Notes: generated by a model from the letters alone, not told the origin. Counted from the stretch's first letter, positions 1-9,090 are shown. The stretch: DNA of 47,913 nucleotides from CAYXZR01 sp964470025 (GCA_964470025.1 CAYXZR010000006.1:1-47913), one strand, 5' to 3'. Program-made: numbers and translations.

Positions 1-81
1 CCGGAGCTCTAGAATCGGCAACATGGATGCAATAAATACTGCCAACTCACCAGGTAGTGCGGTTAAAAAATCAGCACTCAT
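1..81 (-). CDS. Small multidrug-export-like membrane protein, N-terminal fragment
   Basis: An ATG at 81 opens a frame of 27 codons that runs off the left edge. The visible part is hydrophobic and ends LPILELR, which resembles the start of the small multi-drug export protein family, where a motif of the type LP-x-IELRGAIP follows the first helix. It begins one base after the stop codon of the carboxypeptidase gene, so it would be the next gene of the same operon. The family call rests on this short motif alone. Confidence 0.45.
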   Translation of the reverse strand, partial: MSADFLTALPGELAVFIASMLPILELR

Positions 82-82
82 A

Positions 83-994
83 CTAACGCCATTCGTAATT
101 ACCAAATACCCAGTCAACAAGTCCTTTCACCTCTTGCCAGCGATCAATCTGACTTGCTGCTCCGAGCAGCACGACTGTGAGCACTTCTCCTGAGTCTCTT
201 TGCACCTGAGTCAGTAAGCAATACCCTGCTTCATTTAGATATCCAGTTTTTGCTCCATTGATAGTGTATGGAGATTGATTAATAAAACTCTTTAGCAGCT
301 GATTTGTACTTTTTCCCTGTACTAGACGCTGAGTATTTGCAGTGGCAAAATCATACTCACTTCGTGTTACAGCATTAACTATATCTTGATTGGCAAATGC
401 TACTGATGCGAGAATTTTTAAGTCAGTTGCTGATGCGATATTAAATTGACTTAGCCCTGTCGGATCAACAAACGCTGCGTTTTCCATACCTAGCTGTGCA
501 GCTCTTTGGTTCATAACCGCAATAAAGTTTTCACCAAGTGTATGTCGAGCCAATGCAGCTGCTGCCTCGTTTGATGAGGCAATAAGCATTAAATTAAAAA
601 TCTCTCTTACTGTGGCTGTTTCTCCTTGTAATAAGTATACAATATTGCCTTCTCTGTAATCTTCTGCGGTAATTTCTACTAACGCGTCCCAGTCGTCAAC
701 ATTTTCACTGACCACAATTGCTGTCATGAGTTTAGTAATACTGGCAATAGGTTGACGGTGATACTGATTCTTACCATACAATAGCTGTCCTGAAGCTTCA
801 TCAAATACTGCTATACTTGTGGCGGTTGTTTCAATTCCAAGACTATTGGTGTTTACTTTAACAGGGATTGTCATTCGATCCTCAACAGGAATGCGCTGAA
901 CTTCGATATTGCGAACTGGAGCTTGGGTAATGAAAGAAAAACCATTGCTCAATAAAGCTGTGCTGATGATTATCCCAGATAAAAATTCAAACAT
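83..994 (-). CDS. D-alanyl-D-alanine carboxypeptidase (S11 family, PBP5-like)
   Basis: This 303-residue protein is a serine DD-peptidase that trims the terminal D-Ala of peptidoglycan pentapeptides. All three active-site motifs are visible: S-I-T-K at residues 85-88 (nucleophile Ser85), S-S-N in LIASSNEAAAAL, and K-T-G in NGAKTGYLNEAG. An N-terminal hydrophobic stretch (residues 5-24) is a signal peptide or anchor. The C-terminal beta domain and amphipathic membrane helix of long PBP5 proteins are missing, so this is a minimal catalytic form. The start is two bases from the scpB stop, which implies translational coupling. Confidence 0.9.
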   Translation of the reverse strand: MFEFLSGIIISTALLSNGFSFITQAPVRNIEVQRIPVEDRMTIPVKVNTNSLGIETTATSIAVFDEASGQLLYGKNQYHRQPIASITKLMTAIVVSENVDDWDALVEITAEDYREGNIVYLLQGETATVREIFNLMLIASSNEAAAALARHTLGENFIAVMNQRAAQLGMENAAFVDPTGLSQFNIASATDLKILASVAFANQDIVNAVTRSEYDFATANTQRLVQGKSTNQLLKSFINQSPYTINGAKTGYLNEAGYCLLTQVQRDSGEVLTVVLLGAASQIDRWQEVKGLVDWVFGNYEWR

Positions 995-996
995 AC

Positions 997-1542
997 TTAT
1001 TGTTCTTTTTTCTCAAGTACTTTATCGAGTATCTCAGCAGAGTTGAGCACCTGATACTCTGGTAGCTCCGTTTGACTTGTAATACCTAAGTGCTGCAAAA
1101 ACTCTAGTGTGACTGCATACGTAACAGTCATGGTTTTTTTATCTTCGGTTTTTTCTATCAAACCACGCATGAGTAGGTTGCGAATGATAATAGCACAGTT
1201 AACCCCTCGAATCTGCTCAAGCTCAGGACGAGTTATTGGCCCACGATAGGCAATGATAGTAAGCGTTTCTAAGGCTGCCCTGGTTAGCTCTCCTGTGGTT
1301 TCTTGAGATACAAAGCTTTTGATTACTTCAGCACTCTCAGGAGCTGTTGCCATCTGCACCTTATCACCTTGCACTTGCACAATGACGCCTCCTTTTTTTT
1401 CATTATACCTTTTCTGTAACTCTTCAATCGCGTTTTGCACTTCGACTTTTTTTGCACCGGTGAGACTTACGAGTTTTTGCAATGAAAGTGGTTGGTGTGA
1501 AATAAACAGCACACTTTCTATTTTGTTGATTAGTTCATTCAT
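997..1542 (-). CDS. scpB: Segregation and condensation protein B
   Basis: ScpB is the winged-helix kleisin-associated subunit of the SMC-ScpAB condensin complex that compacts and segregates the chromosome. The 181-residue product has the family core: an N-terminal winged helix (IESVLFISHQPLSLQKL) and the conserved LTRAALETLTIIAYRGPITRPELEQIRGVN segment that precedes the second winged helix. Length is normal for the family. It follows scpA after a 20-nt gap, the usual pairing, and is transcribed with the aspS-NUDIX-scpA group. Confidence 0.93.
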   Translation of the reverse strand: MNELINKIESVLFISHQPLSLQKLVSLTGAKKVEVQNAIEELQKRYNEKKGGVIVQVQGDKVQMATAPESAEVIKSFVSQETTGELTRAALETLTIIAYRGPITRPELEQIRGVNCAIIIRNLLMRGLIEKTEDKKTMTVTYAVTLEFLQHLGITSQTELPEYQVLNSAEILDKVLEKKEQ

Positions 1543-1562
1543 ACGATCTATTATAGCAAATC

Positions 1563-2267
1563 TTACTTGAGTGATTCAATTGAAATATCTTCAAAGTTTG
1601 TGTCTTGCCGTACTACCACTATCCGCTGCTTCATTAGCTCGAGTAACGCCAAAAAACTTACAATCACCTCACCTCTATCTTTTGCATTTTTTACAATGTC
1701 AGAAAACTGCCCTTTTGCTTTTTGCGTTATATAAGTGCGGATGTGTTCAATTTTTTCTTGTATGTTAATGGTTTTACGTATTACTTCAGCTTGTGTAGCA
1801 ACTACTGGATCAAGTGACTGCAAGACCTTGGCAAACACCTCACCTAAAACACCACTGGTAACTGATGGCGGTGGAGAAAACTCTACCTCTCTAGTAACTC
1901 GTAATCGCTCTCGAGAAAAGCTAGTTCTATTACTATTATATAGCTCTGTAATATGCTTACTTGCGTCAAGGTATTGTTTATAAATTTTTAGCTGTCTTGC
2001 TAAGTCCTTACCATCCTCCTCATCTTCTTCCCATTCTAAAAATGGCAATAGTGCACGTGACTTGATCAGCATAAGACGAGCAGCAACAACTAAAAAATCA
2101 GCCAAGTCTGTGGCTGTGATAGTGTTTGCAGCTTTTTGAAGCAAGGCGATGTACTGCTCTGTAATCTCTGCTAGTGAAACTTCTGTTATCTCAAGCTTAT
2201 TATCTTCAATTAACTGAAGCAATACATCAAGTGGTCCTTCGAATTGTTCTATCTTAATTTCTCTCAT
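1563..2267 (-). CDS. scpA: Segregation and condensation protein A (kleisin)
   Basis: ScpA is the kleisin that bridges the heads of the SMC dimer. The 234-residue protein opens with the diagnostic FEGPLDVLLQLIEDNKLEI motif near residue 8 and ends with a C-terminal winged helix (DRGEVIVSFLALLELMKQRIVVVRQ) that would contact the SMC head. The middle is charged linker. Its start overlaps the end of the NUDIX gene by 14 nt, which indicates one operon. No smc gene is in the window. Confidence 0.93.
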   Translation of the reverse strand: MREIKIEQFEGPLDVLLQLIEDNKLEITEVSLAEITEQYIALLQKAANTITATDLADFLVVAARLMLIKSRALLPFLEWEEDEEDGKDLARQLKIYKQYLDASKHITELYNSNRTSFSRERLRVTREVEFSPPPSVTSGVLGEVFAKVLQSLDPVVATQAEVIRKTINIQEKIEHIRTYITQKAKGQFSDIVKNAKDRGEVIVSFLALLELMKQRIVVVRQDTNFEDISIESLK

Positions 2268-2724
2268 GCGTTATCTTGTATGAGGTTATAGTTGAAAAGT
2301 CTTTGCTAAAATGAAACTCTGCAAAAACATCTTTACCTTTAAGAAACTGCGGTAACCAGTATTGATCATCGATCCACATCTCAGCTAGTGGCACTCGATC
2401 GATATCGAACCATTGCGGTCGCATCTCCTCTGACTCTGCTGGCTCGCCCTGCCATTGATCTGCGGCATACACATACACATGAAGGTCTGTGGTTTTCGTG
2501 TCGTCAAAATAGAACTTTATCTCCCCTCGTCTTTGCAGTGCTTCTGATGGAATTGTCACACCAATTTCTTCATGTACTTCGCGAATAATACAATCATCCT
2601 GATGCTCACCCGACTCTATCTTACCGCCGATACCATTCCACCTATCTACACCGAATCCACGTTTTTTGTATCCAAGCAACACCTTGTTGTCTTTTACTAA
2701 GAAGCAAAGGGTTGCTATCTGCAT
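2254..2724 (-). CDS. MTH1-like NUDIX hydrolase (oxidised purine nucleotide sanitiser)
   Basis: The 156-residue protein has a complete NUDIX box at about residues 34-56 (GGKIESGE, then REVHEEIGV), which holds the catalytic Glu residues and Mg ions. The C-terminal segment MWIDDQYWLPQFLKGKDVFAEFHF strongly resembles the region that closes the nucleotide pocket in MTH1-type 8-oxo-dGTP diphosphatases. The likely role is removal of oxidised purine triphosphates, though the exact substrate is inferred. The gene sits one base after aspS and overlaps scpA. Confidence 0.85.
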   Translation of the reverse strand: MQIATLCFLVKDNKVLLGYKKRGFGVDRWNGIGGKIESGEHQDDCIIREVHEEIGVTIPSEALQRRGEIKFYFDDTKTTDLHVYVYAADQWQGEPAESEEMRPQWFDIDRVPLAEMWIDDQYWLPQFLKGKDVFAEFHFSKDFSTITSYKITHERN

Positions 2725-2725
2725 A

Positions 2726-4507
2726 TTAGTTATCCTCTAGCTCGACGTCATCACCTAGTTTGATATGTACATCTTTTAACTGTTGTTCATCAACTGTATT
2801 TGGTGCGCCCATCATCACATCTTCTGCTGCGCCATTCTTAGGAAATGCTATTACTTCACGGATACTTGGCTCGTTTTCCAGAAGCATCAATAATCTATCG
2901 ATTCCGGGAGCAAATCCTCCATGTGGTGGAGCGCCGTACTCAAATGCTCGAATCATGCCGCGGAATTTATCATCAACCTGCTCTTTGGTATACCCAGCGA
3001 TTTCAAATGCCTTATACATAATATCTGGGCGATGATTTCTGATTGCACCAGAAGACAACTCAAGTCCGTTTGCAATAATATCATACTGGTGTGCCAGAAT
3101 ATCCAGCGGTGCTTCCTTCTCTAGTGCTTCCATGCCACCTTTTGGCATTGAGAATGGGTTGTGAGAAAAAGTAACCTCACCAGTTCTTTCATCTTTTTCA
3201 TACATAGGGAAATCAACAATCCATGCCCATGCTACTACATCTTTGTCTTTTAGATTTAAAATGGTGCCAAGCTTCTCTCGCACTACTCCAAGTACTTTGT
3301 TTACAACTACTCGCTTATCAGCGCCGAAGAAAATAATATCACCCTTCTGCGCACCGGTTGTTTTAATAATGTACTCGATTTCTTCTTGAGATAAAAATTT
3401 CAAAATTGGTGATTTCAATTCTTCTTCAACAATAATGTATGCTAACCCACCTGCACCTGTATCCTGTGCGAGTTGTGTGAGCTCATCAATTTGACTACGA
3501 GTCATACCTGCTGCTTGTGGCGCGACAATTGCCTTGATAGTACTCTGTTCGTCACTCACTGCTTGTGCAAATACCTTAAACTCTGTTTTAGCAAGTCCTT
3601 CGGCAAGCTCAATCATTTCTATACCAAAACGAAGATCCGGACGATCGCTTCCATATTTTTCCATTGCTTCTTTATACGTAATTCGAGGGAAAGGTGTTTG
3701 TTGCACTTTTTTACCTGCAAATTCTTCTGTTAGTTTTACAAATAACGGCTCCATTACAGAAAACACATCTTCTGGTGTTTCTGCAAAAGCGATTTCTAGG
3801 TCGAGCTGGTAAAACTCACCTGGTGATCGATCGGCTCTTGGATCTTCATCACGAAAACATGGAGCAATTTGATAGTATCGAGGCACTCCGCCTACCATTA
3901 GCAGCTGCTTAAACTGCTGTGGGGCTTGTGGTAAGGCATAAAACTTACCTGGATGTAATCGTGACGGCACAATAAAGTCACGTGCACCTTCTGGAGATGA
4001 GCTAGTAAGTATTGGCGTATTGATTTCAATAAAGCCATTACTATGCATGTAGTCATGAATCTCTCTAATCATTTCATAACGACGTCGAAGCATACGCTGC
4101 ATTTTATCACGACGTAGATCTAGGTATCGATAACGTAACCGTAAATCCTCATTTACCTTTTCATCAAACTGCGCGATTTGAAAAGGAAGGACATTGCTCT
4201 GGTTTAACACTTCAAGCTCTTCAACAACAACTTCAACTGTCCCTGTTGGGATATTTGCATTAACTGTTTCTTTACTGCGCTCAACAACAGTGCCAGTTGC
4301 TTTCAGCACATATTCATCTCTTACCTTTTCTGCTACTTCAAATGCCCCAGTTACCTTGGGGTCAATTTGAAGCTGGACAATTCCACTGTGATCTCGAAGA
4401 TCGATAAAAATCAACCCGCCGTGATCACGCCGAGCATTAACCCACCCAGATACAGTTACTTTTTCGCTAATTTTAGATAAAATTTCTGAAGATAACGTTC
4501 GTTTCAT
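2726..4507 (-). CDS. aspS: Aspartyl-tRNA synthetase, probably non-discriminating
   Basis: A class II synthetase of 593 residues from the chosen ATG (MKRTLSSEI), the usual length for bacterial AspRS with the GAD insertion domain. An ATG-like start 13 codons upstream adds an unrelated hydrophobic stretch and was not used. The N-terminal OB fold carries RRDHGG; His at this position, where E. coli has Leu, is typical of enzymes that also charge tRNA-Asn. That would require a GatCAB amidotransferase, which is not in the window. Motif 2 (FRDEDPRADRSPGEFYQLD) and motif 3 (GFAPGIDRLLMLL) are intact. First gene of the aspS to carboxypeptidase operon. Confidence 0.95.
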   Translation of the reverse strand: MKRTLSSEILSKISEKVTVSGWVNARRDHGGLIFIDLRDHSGIVQLQIDPKVTGAFEVAEKVRDEYVLKATGTVVERSKETVNANIPTGTVEVVVEELEVLNQSNVLPFQIAQFDEKVNEDLRLRYRYLDLRRDKMQRMLRRRYEMIREIHDYMHSNGFIEINTPILTSSSPEGARDFIVPSRLHPGKFYALPQAPQQFKQLLMVGGVPRYYQIAPCFRDEDPRADRSPGEFYQLDLEIAFAETPEDVFSVMEPLFVKLTEEFAGKKVQQTPFPRITYKEAMEKYGSDRPDLRFGIEMIELAEGLAKTEFKVFAQAVSDEQSTIKAIVAPQAAGMTRSQIDELTQLAQDTGAGGLAYIIVEEELKSPILKFLSQEEIEYIIKTTGAQKGDIIFFGADKRVVVNKVLGVVREKLGTILNLKDKDVVAWAWIVDFPMYEKDERTGEVTFSHNPFSMPKGGMEALEKEAPLDILAHQYDIIANGLELSSGAIRNHRPDIMYKAFEIAGYTKEQVDDKFRGMIRAFEYGAPPHGGFAPGIDRLLMLLENEPSIREVIAFPKNGAAEDVMMGAPNTVDEQQLKDVHIKLGDDVELEDN

Positions 4508-4547
4508 ACATGCAAGAATTATTAAAATAACAAACACATCATACAAT

Positions 4548-4553
4548 ATTATA
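4548..4553 (-). promoter_or_regulatory. Candidate -10 box for the aspS operon
   Basis: A perfect TATAAT lies 41 nt before the chosen aspS start on the minus strand. No good -35 box stands 16-18 nt upstream, so the assignment rests on the -10 hexamer and its position between recO and aspS. Confidence 0.35.
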
Positions 4554-4579
4554 CCTCAAAAAGCAAGCAACTGAGCCAA

Positions 4580-5137
4580 TTATATAATATTTAGCTGCTT
4601 AATAAATCTCTGTGTTTTTAATTCGAAATTAATATGCTGTTCTAAAAACTTCATTAGTTGCACATGTGTTGCTACCATATGATCCTGTGGCTCATACCCA
4701 AGGTGCGTTAAGAGTTTTACAATGTACTTTTTTTCAAACACCCGCCACTCTTTCCGAGTAATACTCTCAGCTGCATCGAGCTGGCTAAAAAAATCAACCA
4801 TCATATCAAAAAGCTCATTATCTGGTTGACTCTGAGTCACAAGTGAGTCAAAAATTTCTAGCATGAAGCTTCCAAGTAGTATTTTGACACTGTTGTTTTT
4901 TATGTTTTTAAAACTATGCTCAACTCTGGCTGCGGTAAGCTGCTTGTTTTTCCCTTGTGCAAAACTTACAGCAACTACTGAAAACTGCTGCATGTGCGGG
5001 TTGAGCTTGCTAATAATTTTTTTTGTTCCCCTCCCTATCAGCGTAAGCTTGCCAAACCGTTTTGTATATACGGTAAAATACTGATCGAACTCATTGCGAA
5101 CAATAGAACGAATAACAAAAGCACTTGAGTGATACAT
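4580..5137 (-). CDS. recO: DNA repair protein RecO, short form
   Basis: RecO loads RecA on SSB-coated DNA together with RecR. The N-terminal OB-fold is recognisable (AFVIRSIVRNEFDQYFTVYTKRFGKLTLIGRGTKK). At 185 residues the protein is about 50-60 residues shorter than typical RecO, and I see no zinc-finger cysteines in the C-terminal half, so the helical C-terminal domain is reduced. It starts two bases after ruvX, so the two repair genes are co-transcribed. Confidence 0.8.
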   Translation of the reverse strand: MYHSSAFVIRSIVRNEFDQYFTVYTKRFGKLTLIGRGTKKIISKLNPHMQQFSVVAVSFAQGKNKQLTAARVEHSFKNIKNNSVKILLGSFMLEIFDSLVTQSQPDNELFDMMVDFFSQLDAAESITRKEWRVFEKKYIVKLLTHLGYEPQDHMVATHVQLMKFLEQHINFELKTQRFIKQLNII

Positions 5138-5139
5138 AC

Positions 5140-5514
5140 CTACTGTCTATCAAGGTAGGTTTGCAAGATAAGCATCGCAGCAATTGGATCATCGTCACTT
5201 TTATCGCCAGATTGTTGTTGTAGTTTTTTTGCTTCTTGAGTTGAAAAACGTTCGTCAATGGTTGCAATAGTAATGTTGAGATGTTCTTTGAGTAATTCAA
5301 CAAATTTTTGTGTTTTCTCGCCTTGTTGATCAGATGGCATACCAACAACAATTACGCTCACCTGCTCTTCGGCGCAAATATCTTGTAGCTTTGTGATTAC
5401 AGACTCTGCTGATGAATTGCTGATTGTACCGATAGGTACAGCAATTGTGTCGTTTGCTGCTGATTTCGCGATACCAAGCTTTTTATCACCATAGTCAATA
5501 CCAAGAATTGCCAT
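5140..5514 (-). CDS. ruvX: RuvX/YqgF family RNase H-fold protein
   Basis: The 124-residue protein has the whole YqgF/RuvX signature: GIDYGDKKLGIA at the N-terminus (catalytic Asp6), VGMPSDQQG in the middle, DERFST, and a C-terminal KSDDDPIAAMLILQTYL that supplies the last metal-binding Asp. Members process the 5' end of 16S rRNA and have been described as Holliday-junction resolvases. It lies between map and recO with 2-nt gaps on both sides. Confidence 0.93.
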   Translation of the reverse strand: MAILGIDYGDKKLGIAKSAANDTIAVPIGTISNSSAESVITKLQDICAEEQVSVIVVGMPSDQQGEKTQKFVELLKEHLNITIATIDERFSTQEAKKLQQQSGDKSDDDPIAAMLILQTYLDRQ

Positions 5515-5516
5515 AC

Positions 5517-6302
5517 TTACTCCTGAGTAATTATCTCTACTCCTGCTTCAGTGACAACAACTGTGTGCTCAAAATGTGCCGCATTACTTCCATCACTAGT
5601 AACAATAGTCCAGCCATCATCTAATGTTTCTATCTCATGACTACCACGTGTAATCATTGGTTCAATAGCTATAACCATTCCGGCTTTTAGCTCGACATGC
5701 TTGTGTGATGGTGAATAATAGTTTGGAATATGTGGAGGCTCATGCACATCATATCCGACCCCGTGCCCGACAAGACTTCGAATCACTCCATATTTTCCTT
5801 GGCTGTTAACATAGTTTTCTACAGCCTTAGAAATATCAGCCACTGCAGCACCAGCTTTTACCGCTTTAATCCCTGCTTCAAGTGATTTTTGAGTAACATC
5901 AAGCAGTGCTTGATCTTCTTGACTAATAACTCCTACCCCCGTGGTCTTAGCGGTATCAGTATACATACCCTTGTACTCCATACCGACATCCACGGTCAAA
6001 ATATCGCCTTCTTTGAGCACATATTCTGATGCTGGAGTATGTACAACCTCATCATTAACACTAGCGCAAATTGAGCTAGCAAAAGGCTCTTCAGATGGTG
6101 ATGGTTTATAGTTTTTAAAAGATGGTCTGCCACCGGCTTTAGTAATTTCAGCTTCGACAAACTCATCGATCTGCTTAGTAGTCACGCCGGGCTTTGCCAT
6201 GGCAATAGCAGCATTAAGAATACGTCCAATAATCTTTCCACCTTCTTTTAAACTACTAATATCTTGTTGTGATTTAATACTACTCATTGCTACTTTGTTC
6301 AA
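5517..6302 (-). CDS. map: Methionine aminopeptidase type I
   Basis: It removes initiator methionine from nascent proteins. All five metal ligands are visible in order: Asp in LTVDVGMEYKG, Asp in MYTDTAKT, His in VGHGVGYDVHE, Glu in IAIEPMI and Glu near the C-terminus in the strand after HFEHTVVVTEAG. At 261 residues the length is normal. The start overlaps the end of adk: the ATG at 6302 gives MNKVAMSSIK, and an alternative ATG at 6287 (MSSIK) would overlap the adk stop by 8 nt. Confidence 0.95.
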   Translation of the reverse strand: MNKVAMSSIKSQQDISSLKEGGKIIGRILNAAIAMAKPGVTTKQIDEFVEAEITKAGGRPSFKNYKPSPSEEPFASSICASVNDEVVHTPASEYVLKEGDILTVDVGMEYKGMYTDTAKTTGVGVISQEDQALLDVTQKSLEAGIKAVKAGAAVADISKAVENYVNSQGKYGVIRSLVGHGVGYDVHEPPHIPNYYSPSHKHVELKAGMVIAIEPMITRGSHEIETLDDGWTIVTSDGSNAAHFEHTVVVTEAGVEIITQE

Positions 6303-6918
6303 TAATTTTTTCTATTTGATTATATACTTCTTCGATTGACTGAGCGCCATCTATCCGATGCAAGATATCGTGCTGTTCATAATATGGAAATACTTTTTCT
6401 GTTTCATTGTGATAAATATCCAATCGCTTTTTAATTGCTTCTGGCTGATCATCATCACGACGGTATAACTCACCGTCACATTTATCACACCTACCTTCTA
6501 CTGCTGGCGGATTAAACTGAGTATGATAACTCAAGCCACACTTACATGCCAAACGCTGAGAAAGTCGACTTACTGCTTGCTCATCAGAAAGCTCAATAAC
6601 TATAGCTAAATCTATTTTTGCTACTGTATCCAGATATTCTGCCTGCTTGGTGTTTCGAGGGTAGCCATCAAGGACAAATCCTCGCTCACAGTCTGGCTGA
6701 TTAATTCTATCAAGTACAATTTTATTTGTTAGCTCATCTGAAACTAGATTACCCTGCTTGATTACTTCTTCAACTTTTTTACCAAGCTCTGTCTGATTTT
6801 TGATATTGTAACGAAAAATATCACCGGTTGAAATATACGGGTATGAACGTCGTCGTGCGATAAGTTCTGCTTGGGTTCCTTTACCTGAGCCCTGGGGGCC
6901 AAAAATAAGAATCTTCAT
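6280..6918 (-). CDS. adk: Adenylate kinase with zinc-binding lid
   Basis: It interconverts ATP, AMP and ADP. The 212-residue enzyme has the P-loop GPQGSGKGT at residues 7-15, the AMP-binding STGDIFR and the DGYPR motif. The LID domain carries four cysteines (about Cys125, Cys127, Cys144, Cys147), so it is the zinc-stabilised form. It leads an operon adk-map-ruvX-recO that starts just after the terminator at 6934-6953. In many bacteria adk and map follow secY directly; here one small ORF and a terminator intervene. Confidence 0.96.
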   Translation of the reverse strand: MKILIFGPQGSGKGTQAELIARRRSYPYISTGDIFRYNIKNQTELGKKVEEVIKQGNLVSDELTNKIVLDRINQPDCERGFVLDGYPRNTKQAEYLDTVAKIDLAIVIELSDEQAVSRLSQRLACKCGLSYHTQFNPPAVEGRCDKCDGELYRRDDDQPEAIKKRLDIYHNETEKVFPYYEQHDILHRIDGAQSIEEVYNQIEKIIEQSSNE

Positions 6919-6933
6919 GCTTGCCTAATTTAC

Positions 6934-6953
6934 AAAACCCGCATGTGCGGGCT
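6934..6953 (-). terminator. Intrinsic terminator after the ribosomal operon
   Basis: On the minus strand a 6-bp GC stem (CCCGCA, loop CA, TGCGGG) is followed by TTTT. It lies 6 nt after the stop of the 73-residue ORF and 16 nt before the adk start, so it separates the spc operon from adk-map. Confidence 0.75.
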
Positions 6954-6959
6954 TTATAT

Positions 6960-7181
6960 TTATAATAACTTTAAAAGGTTTTTCTTATCAATCTCACTAA
7001 TTTCCTGATCTTCTCGTAATTCGCGTACAATTCGTCTAATTTCCTCTCGGGTAACGCCACCATTATCTAATTCCTTATAGAATTTTTCTAATACATCATC
7101 GCGCTCAGTGTAATCAATGCTTCTGATTTTTAGAATTTCACGACGAATTTCTTCTCTTGTTGTAAATACATTTGAAGTCAT
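6960..7181 (-). CDS. Unknown 73-residue charged helical protein downstream of secY
   Basis: I do not recognise this protein. It is about half charged residues with several EEIRR-type repeats (TREEIRREIL near residue 8, TREEIRRIVREL near residue 44), and looks entirely alpha-helical without membrane segments. It is the last gene of the ribosomal operon, 42 nt after secY and directly before the terminator. Its position suggests a translation- or secretion-linked role, but nothing in the sequence shows one. Confidence 0.6.
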   Translation of the reverse strand: MTSNVFTTREEIRREILKIRSIDYTERDDVLEKFYKELDNGGVTREEIRRIVRELREDQEISEIDKKNLLKLL

Positions 7182-7223
7182 AGGTTGTAGATCAATACAC
7201 CATTTGGTGTGGGAATAAGTAAG

Positions 7224-8504
7224 CTAGATTCCGTCGTAATCACGCATGGTCAGCTGTGATTCAATCTGTTTTACTGATTCAATAATAACCTGAACGATAA
7301 TCAAAAGACTTGTACCACCAACTGCTAGAGATTGGATACCACTTACGTTTGAAGTGATTAATGGAAGTACTGCGATAACACCTAAGAATAACGCTCCAGC
7401 TAATACGATGCGAGTTGTTACAAAGTTAAGATACTCTGCTGTATGCTGCCCTGGTCGAATACCTGGAATAAATCCACCTTGCTTCTGTAGATTTTCAGCA
7501 ATTTGATCAGGATGGAATACAACTTCTGTGTAGAAATATGTAAATGCGAATACTAATAGGAAGTAAAATACTCCATAGAATACCTGGTTCTGAAACAATG
7601 CGATTGTCCATGTAGCGATTCCTACTAGTGTTTGTGATTCGGCGTTAAGGAAAAACTGAGCAACCATTGGTGGGAATAGTACGATTGAAATTGCAAAGAT
7701 GATTGGAATTACTCCAGCCATGTTCACTCGAAGCGGTAAATGAGTGTTTACTCCTCCATAACTACTCTGGCCACGCATACGACGAGCATATGATACAGGG
7801 ATGTTTCTCTGGCCCTCTGTCATAATCACCACACCCACAATAGTCACAATTGCAACAAGTACAAACATAACTATGTTTAGTATCTGACTTTGATCAAAGA
7901 CTGAAACGACTGTTTGTTGCAGTAGTGTTGGAAACTGAGCAACGATACCCGCAAAAATCAACAATGAAATACCATTACCCACATTTTTTTCAGAGATCAA
8001 CTCACCAAGCCACATTAAAAATACTGTTCCAGCAGTCATGGTTGTCATCACAGCAAACAGTCCCCATGCTGAAAAATCGGGTAATACGTTGACTTGTGAT
8101 TGTCGAAGTAATGTAATCAAGCCATATGCCTGCAAAAATCCAAGTGGGATTGTTAGCATTCTGGTCCACTGATTAATTTTTGCTCTTCCTGACTCACCAT
8201 CTTTTGAAAGCTCTTCAAGTCTCGGTACAACCATTGTAAGTAACTGGAAGATAATTGATGAGGTGATGTATGGTGCTACACCCATTGCAACGATTGAGAA
8301 GTTGTCCATACTTCCACCTGAAAGTAGGTTTACAATACTCAAAAACTGATTACCTGCAAAAAATTCACGTAATGCTATCGTATCAACTCCTGGAATTGGA
8401 ATATGTGCAGCAATTCGAAAAATAACCAACATTGCAATAACAAAAAGAATGCTGTTTCTAATTTCTTTGACTTTCCAGACTTGGGTTAGTTTTTTGAGTG
8501 ACAT
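7224..8504 (-). CDS. secY: Protein translocase subunit SecY
   Basis: SecY is the channel of the Sec translocon. The 426-residue protein has ten predicted membrane helices and family hallmarks such as HIPIPGVD near the first periplasmic loop, FNIVAMGVAPYITSSII-like plug-region sequence (here FSIVAMGVAPYITSSII), and NIPVSYARRMRGQ in the cytoplasmic loop that contacts ribosome and SecA. It ends the standard spc gene order after rplO. The usual downstream infA, rpmJ, rpsM, rpsK and rpoA genes do not follow here. Confidence 0.96.
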   Translation of the reverse strand: MSLKKLTQVWKVKEIRNSILFVIAMLVIFRIAAHIPIPGVDTIALREFFAGNQFLSIVNLLSGGSMDNFSIVAMGVAPYITSSIIFQLLTMVVPRLEELSKDGESGRAKINQWTRMLTIPLGFLQAYGLITLLRQSQVNVLPDFSAWGLFAVMTTMTAGTVFLMWLGELISEKNVGNGISLLIFAGIVAQFPTLLQQTVVSVFDQSQILNIVMFVLVAIVTIVGVVIMTEGQRNIPVSYARRMRGQSSYGGVNTHLPLRVNMAGVIPIIFAISIVLFPPMVAQFFLNAESQTLVGIATWTIALFQNQVFYGVFYFLLVFAFTYFYTEVVFHPDQIAENLQKQGGFIPGIRPGQHTAEYLNFVTTRIVLAGALFLGVIAVLPLITSNVSGIQSLAVGGTSLLIIVQVIIESVKQIESQLTMRDYDGI

Positions 8505-8543
8505 GTGAGTAGGAATAGATAATTAGAGCCCTTGTAGTACAGT

Positions 8544-8570
8544 GTAGCATTTCATGAGCTCAAACGCTAC
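8544..8570 (-). promoter_or_regulatory. Hairpin in the rplO-secY spacer
   Basis: A 9-bp stem (GTAGCGTTT paired with AAATGCTAC, one G-U pair) with a 9-nt loop fills much of the 73-nt gap between rplO and secY, the longest gap inside this otherwise tightly packed part of the cluster. There is no T-tract, so it is more likely an mRNA processing or translation-control element than a terminator. Function is inferred only from position. Confidence 0.35.
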
Positions 8571-8577
8571 GAGCTGC

Positions 8578-9081
8578 CTACTTCTTTTTCTTCTTTGTTG
8601 CTGACTTGGCTGATTTCTTTGGAGCTTTTGCTTGTGCTCGCTTTGTAGCCTCTGCTTTTCCACCAGCTTTTTCGATTGCCTGCTTAGCGGTTTCTGAGAA
8701 TGAATCAGCAACTACCGTGAGTTTTTTGGTAAGTGTTCCTTGACCAAGAACCTTAACTCCATGAGTTGCAGACTTGATAAGATTTTTTGAGATCAATGAT
8801 CGAGAGTTTACAGTTTGATCATTTTCAAACGCTTTTTCAAGCTGTCCGATATTTACTTCGGCCATCTTCTTGTTTGGTGAAGTAAATCCACCTAGTTTTG
8901 GCTTACCTTTAAGTGATTGGATTAATCCTCGACGTTTTAGTCCGCCTTTTCCACCTGATCGAGCTCGCTGTCCTTTTAGACCACGTCCTGCGTAAGTACC
9001 GGTACCAGATGCATTACCACGACCAACACGCTTTTTGCGCTTGCGTTGTGGTGATTGTAGATTGTGTAATGCAAGTGTCAT
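8578..9081 (-). CDS. rplO: 50S ribosomal protein L15
   Basis: The N-terminal basic region KRKKRVGRGNASGTGTYAGRGLKGQ and the following ARSGGKGG are typical of L15. At 167 residues it is about 20 longer than usual because of a Lys/Ala-rich C-terminal tail. It starts 9 nt after rpsE: there is no room for rpmD (L30), which normally lies here. Absence of L30 is a recognised trait of Candidate Phyla Radiation bacteria. Confidence 0.95.
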   Translation of the reverse strand: MTLALHNLQSPQRKRKKRVGRGNASGTGTYAGRGLKGQRARSGGKGGLKRRGLIQSLKGKPKLGGFTSPNKKMAEVNIGQLEKAFENDQTVNSRSLISKNLIKSATHGVKVLGQGTLTKKLTVVADSFSETAKQAIEKAGGKAEATKRAQAKAPKKSAKSATKKKKK

Positions 9082-9090
9082 ATACGTTGA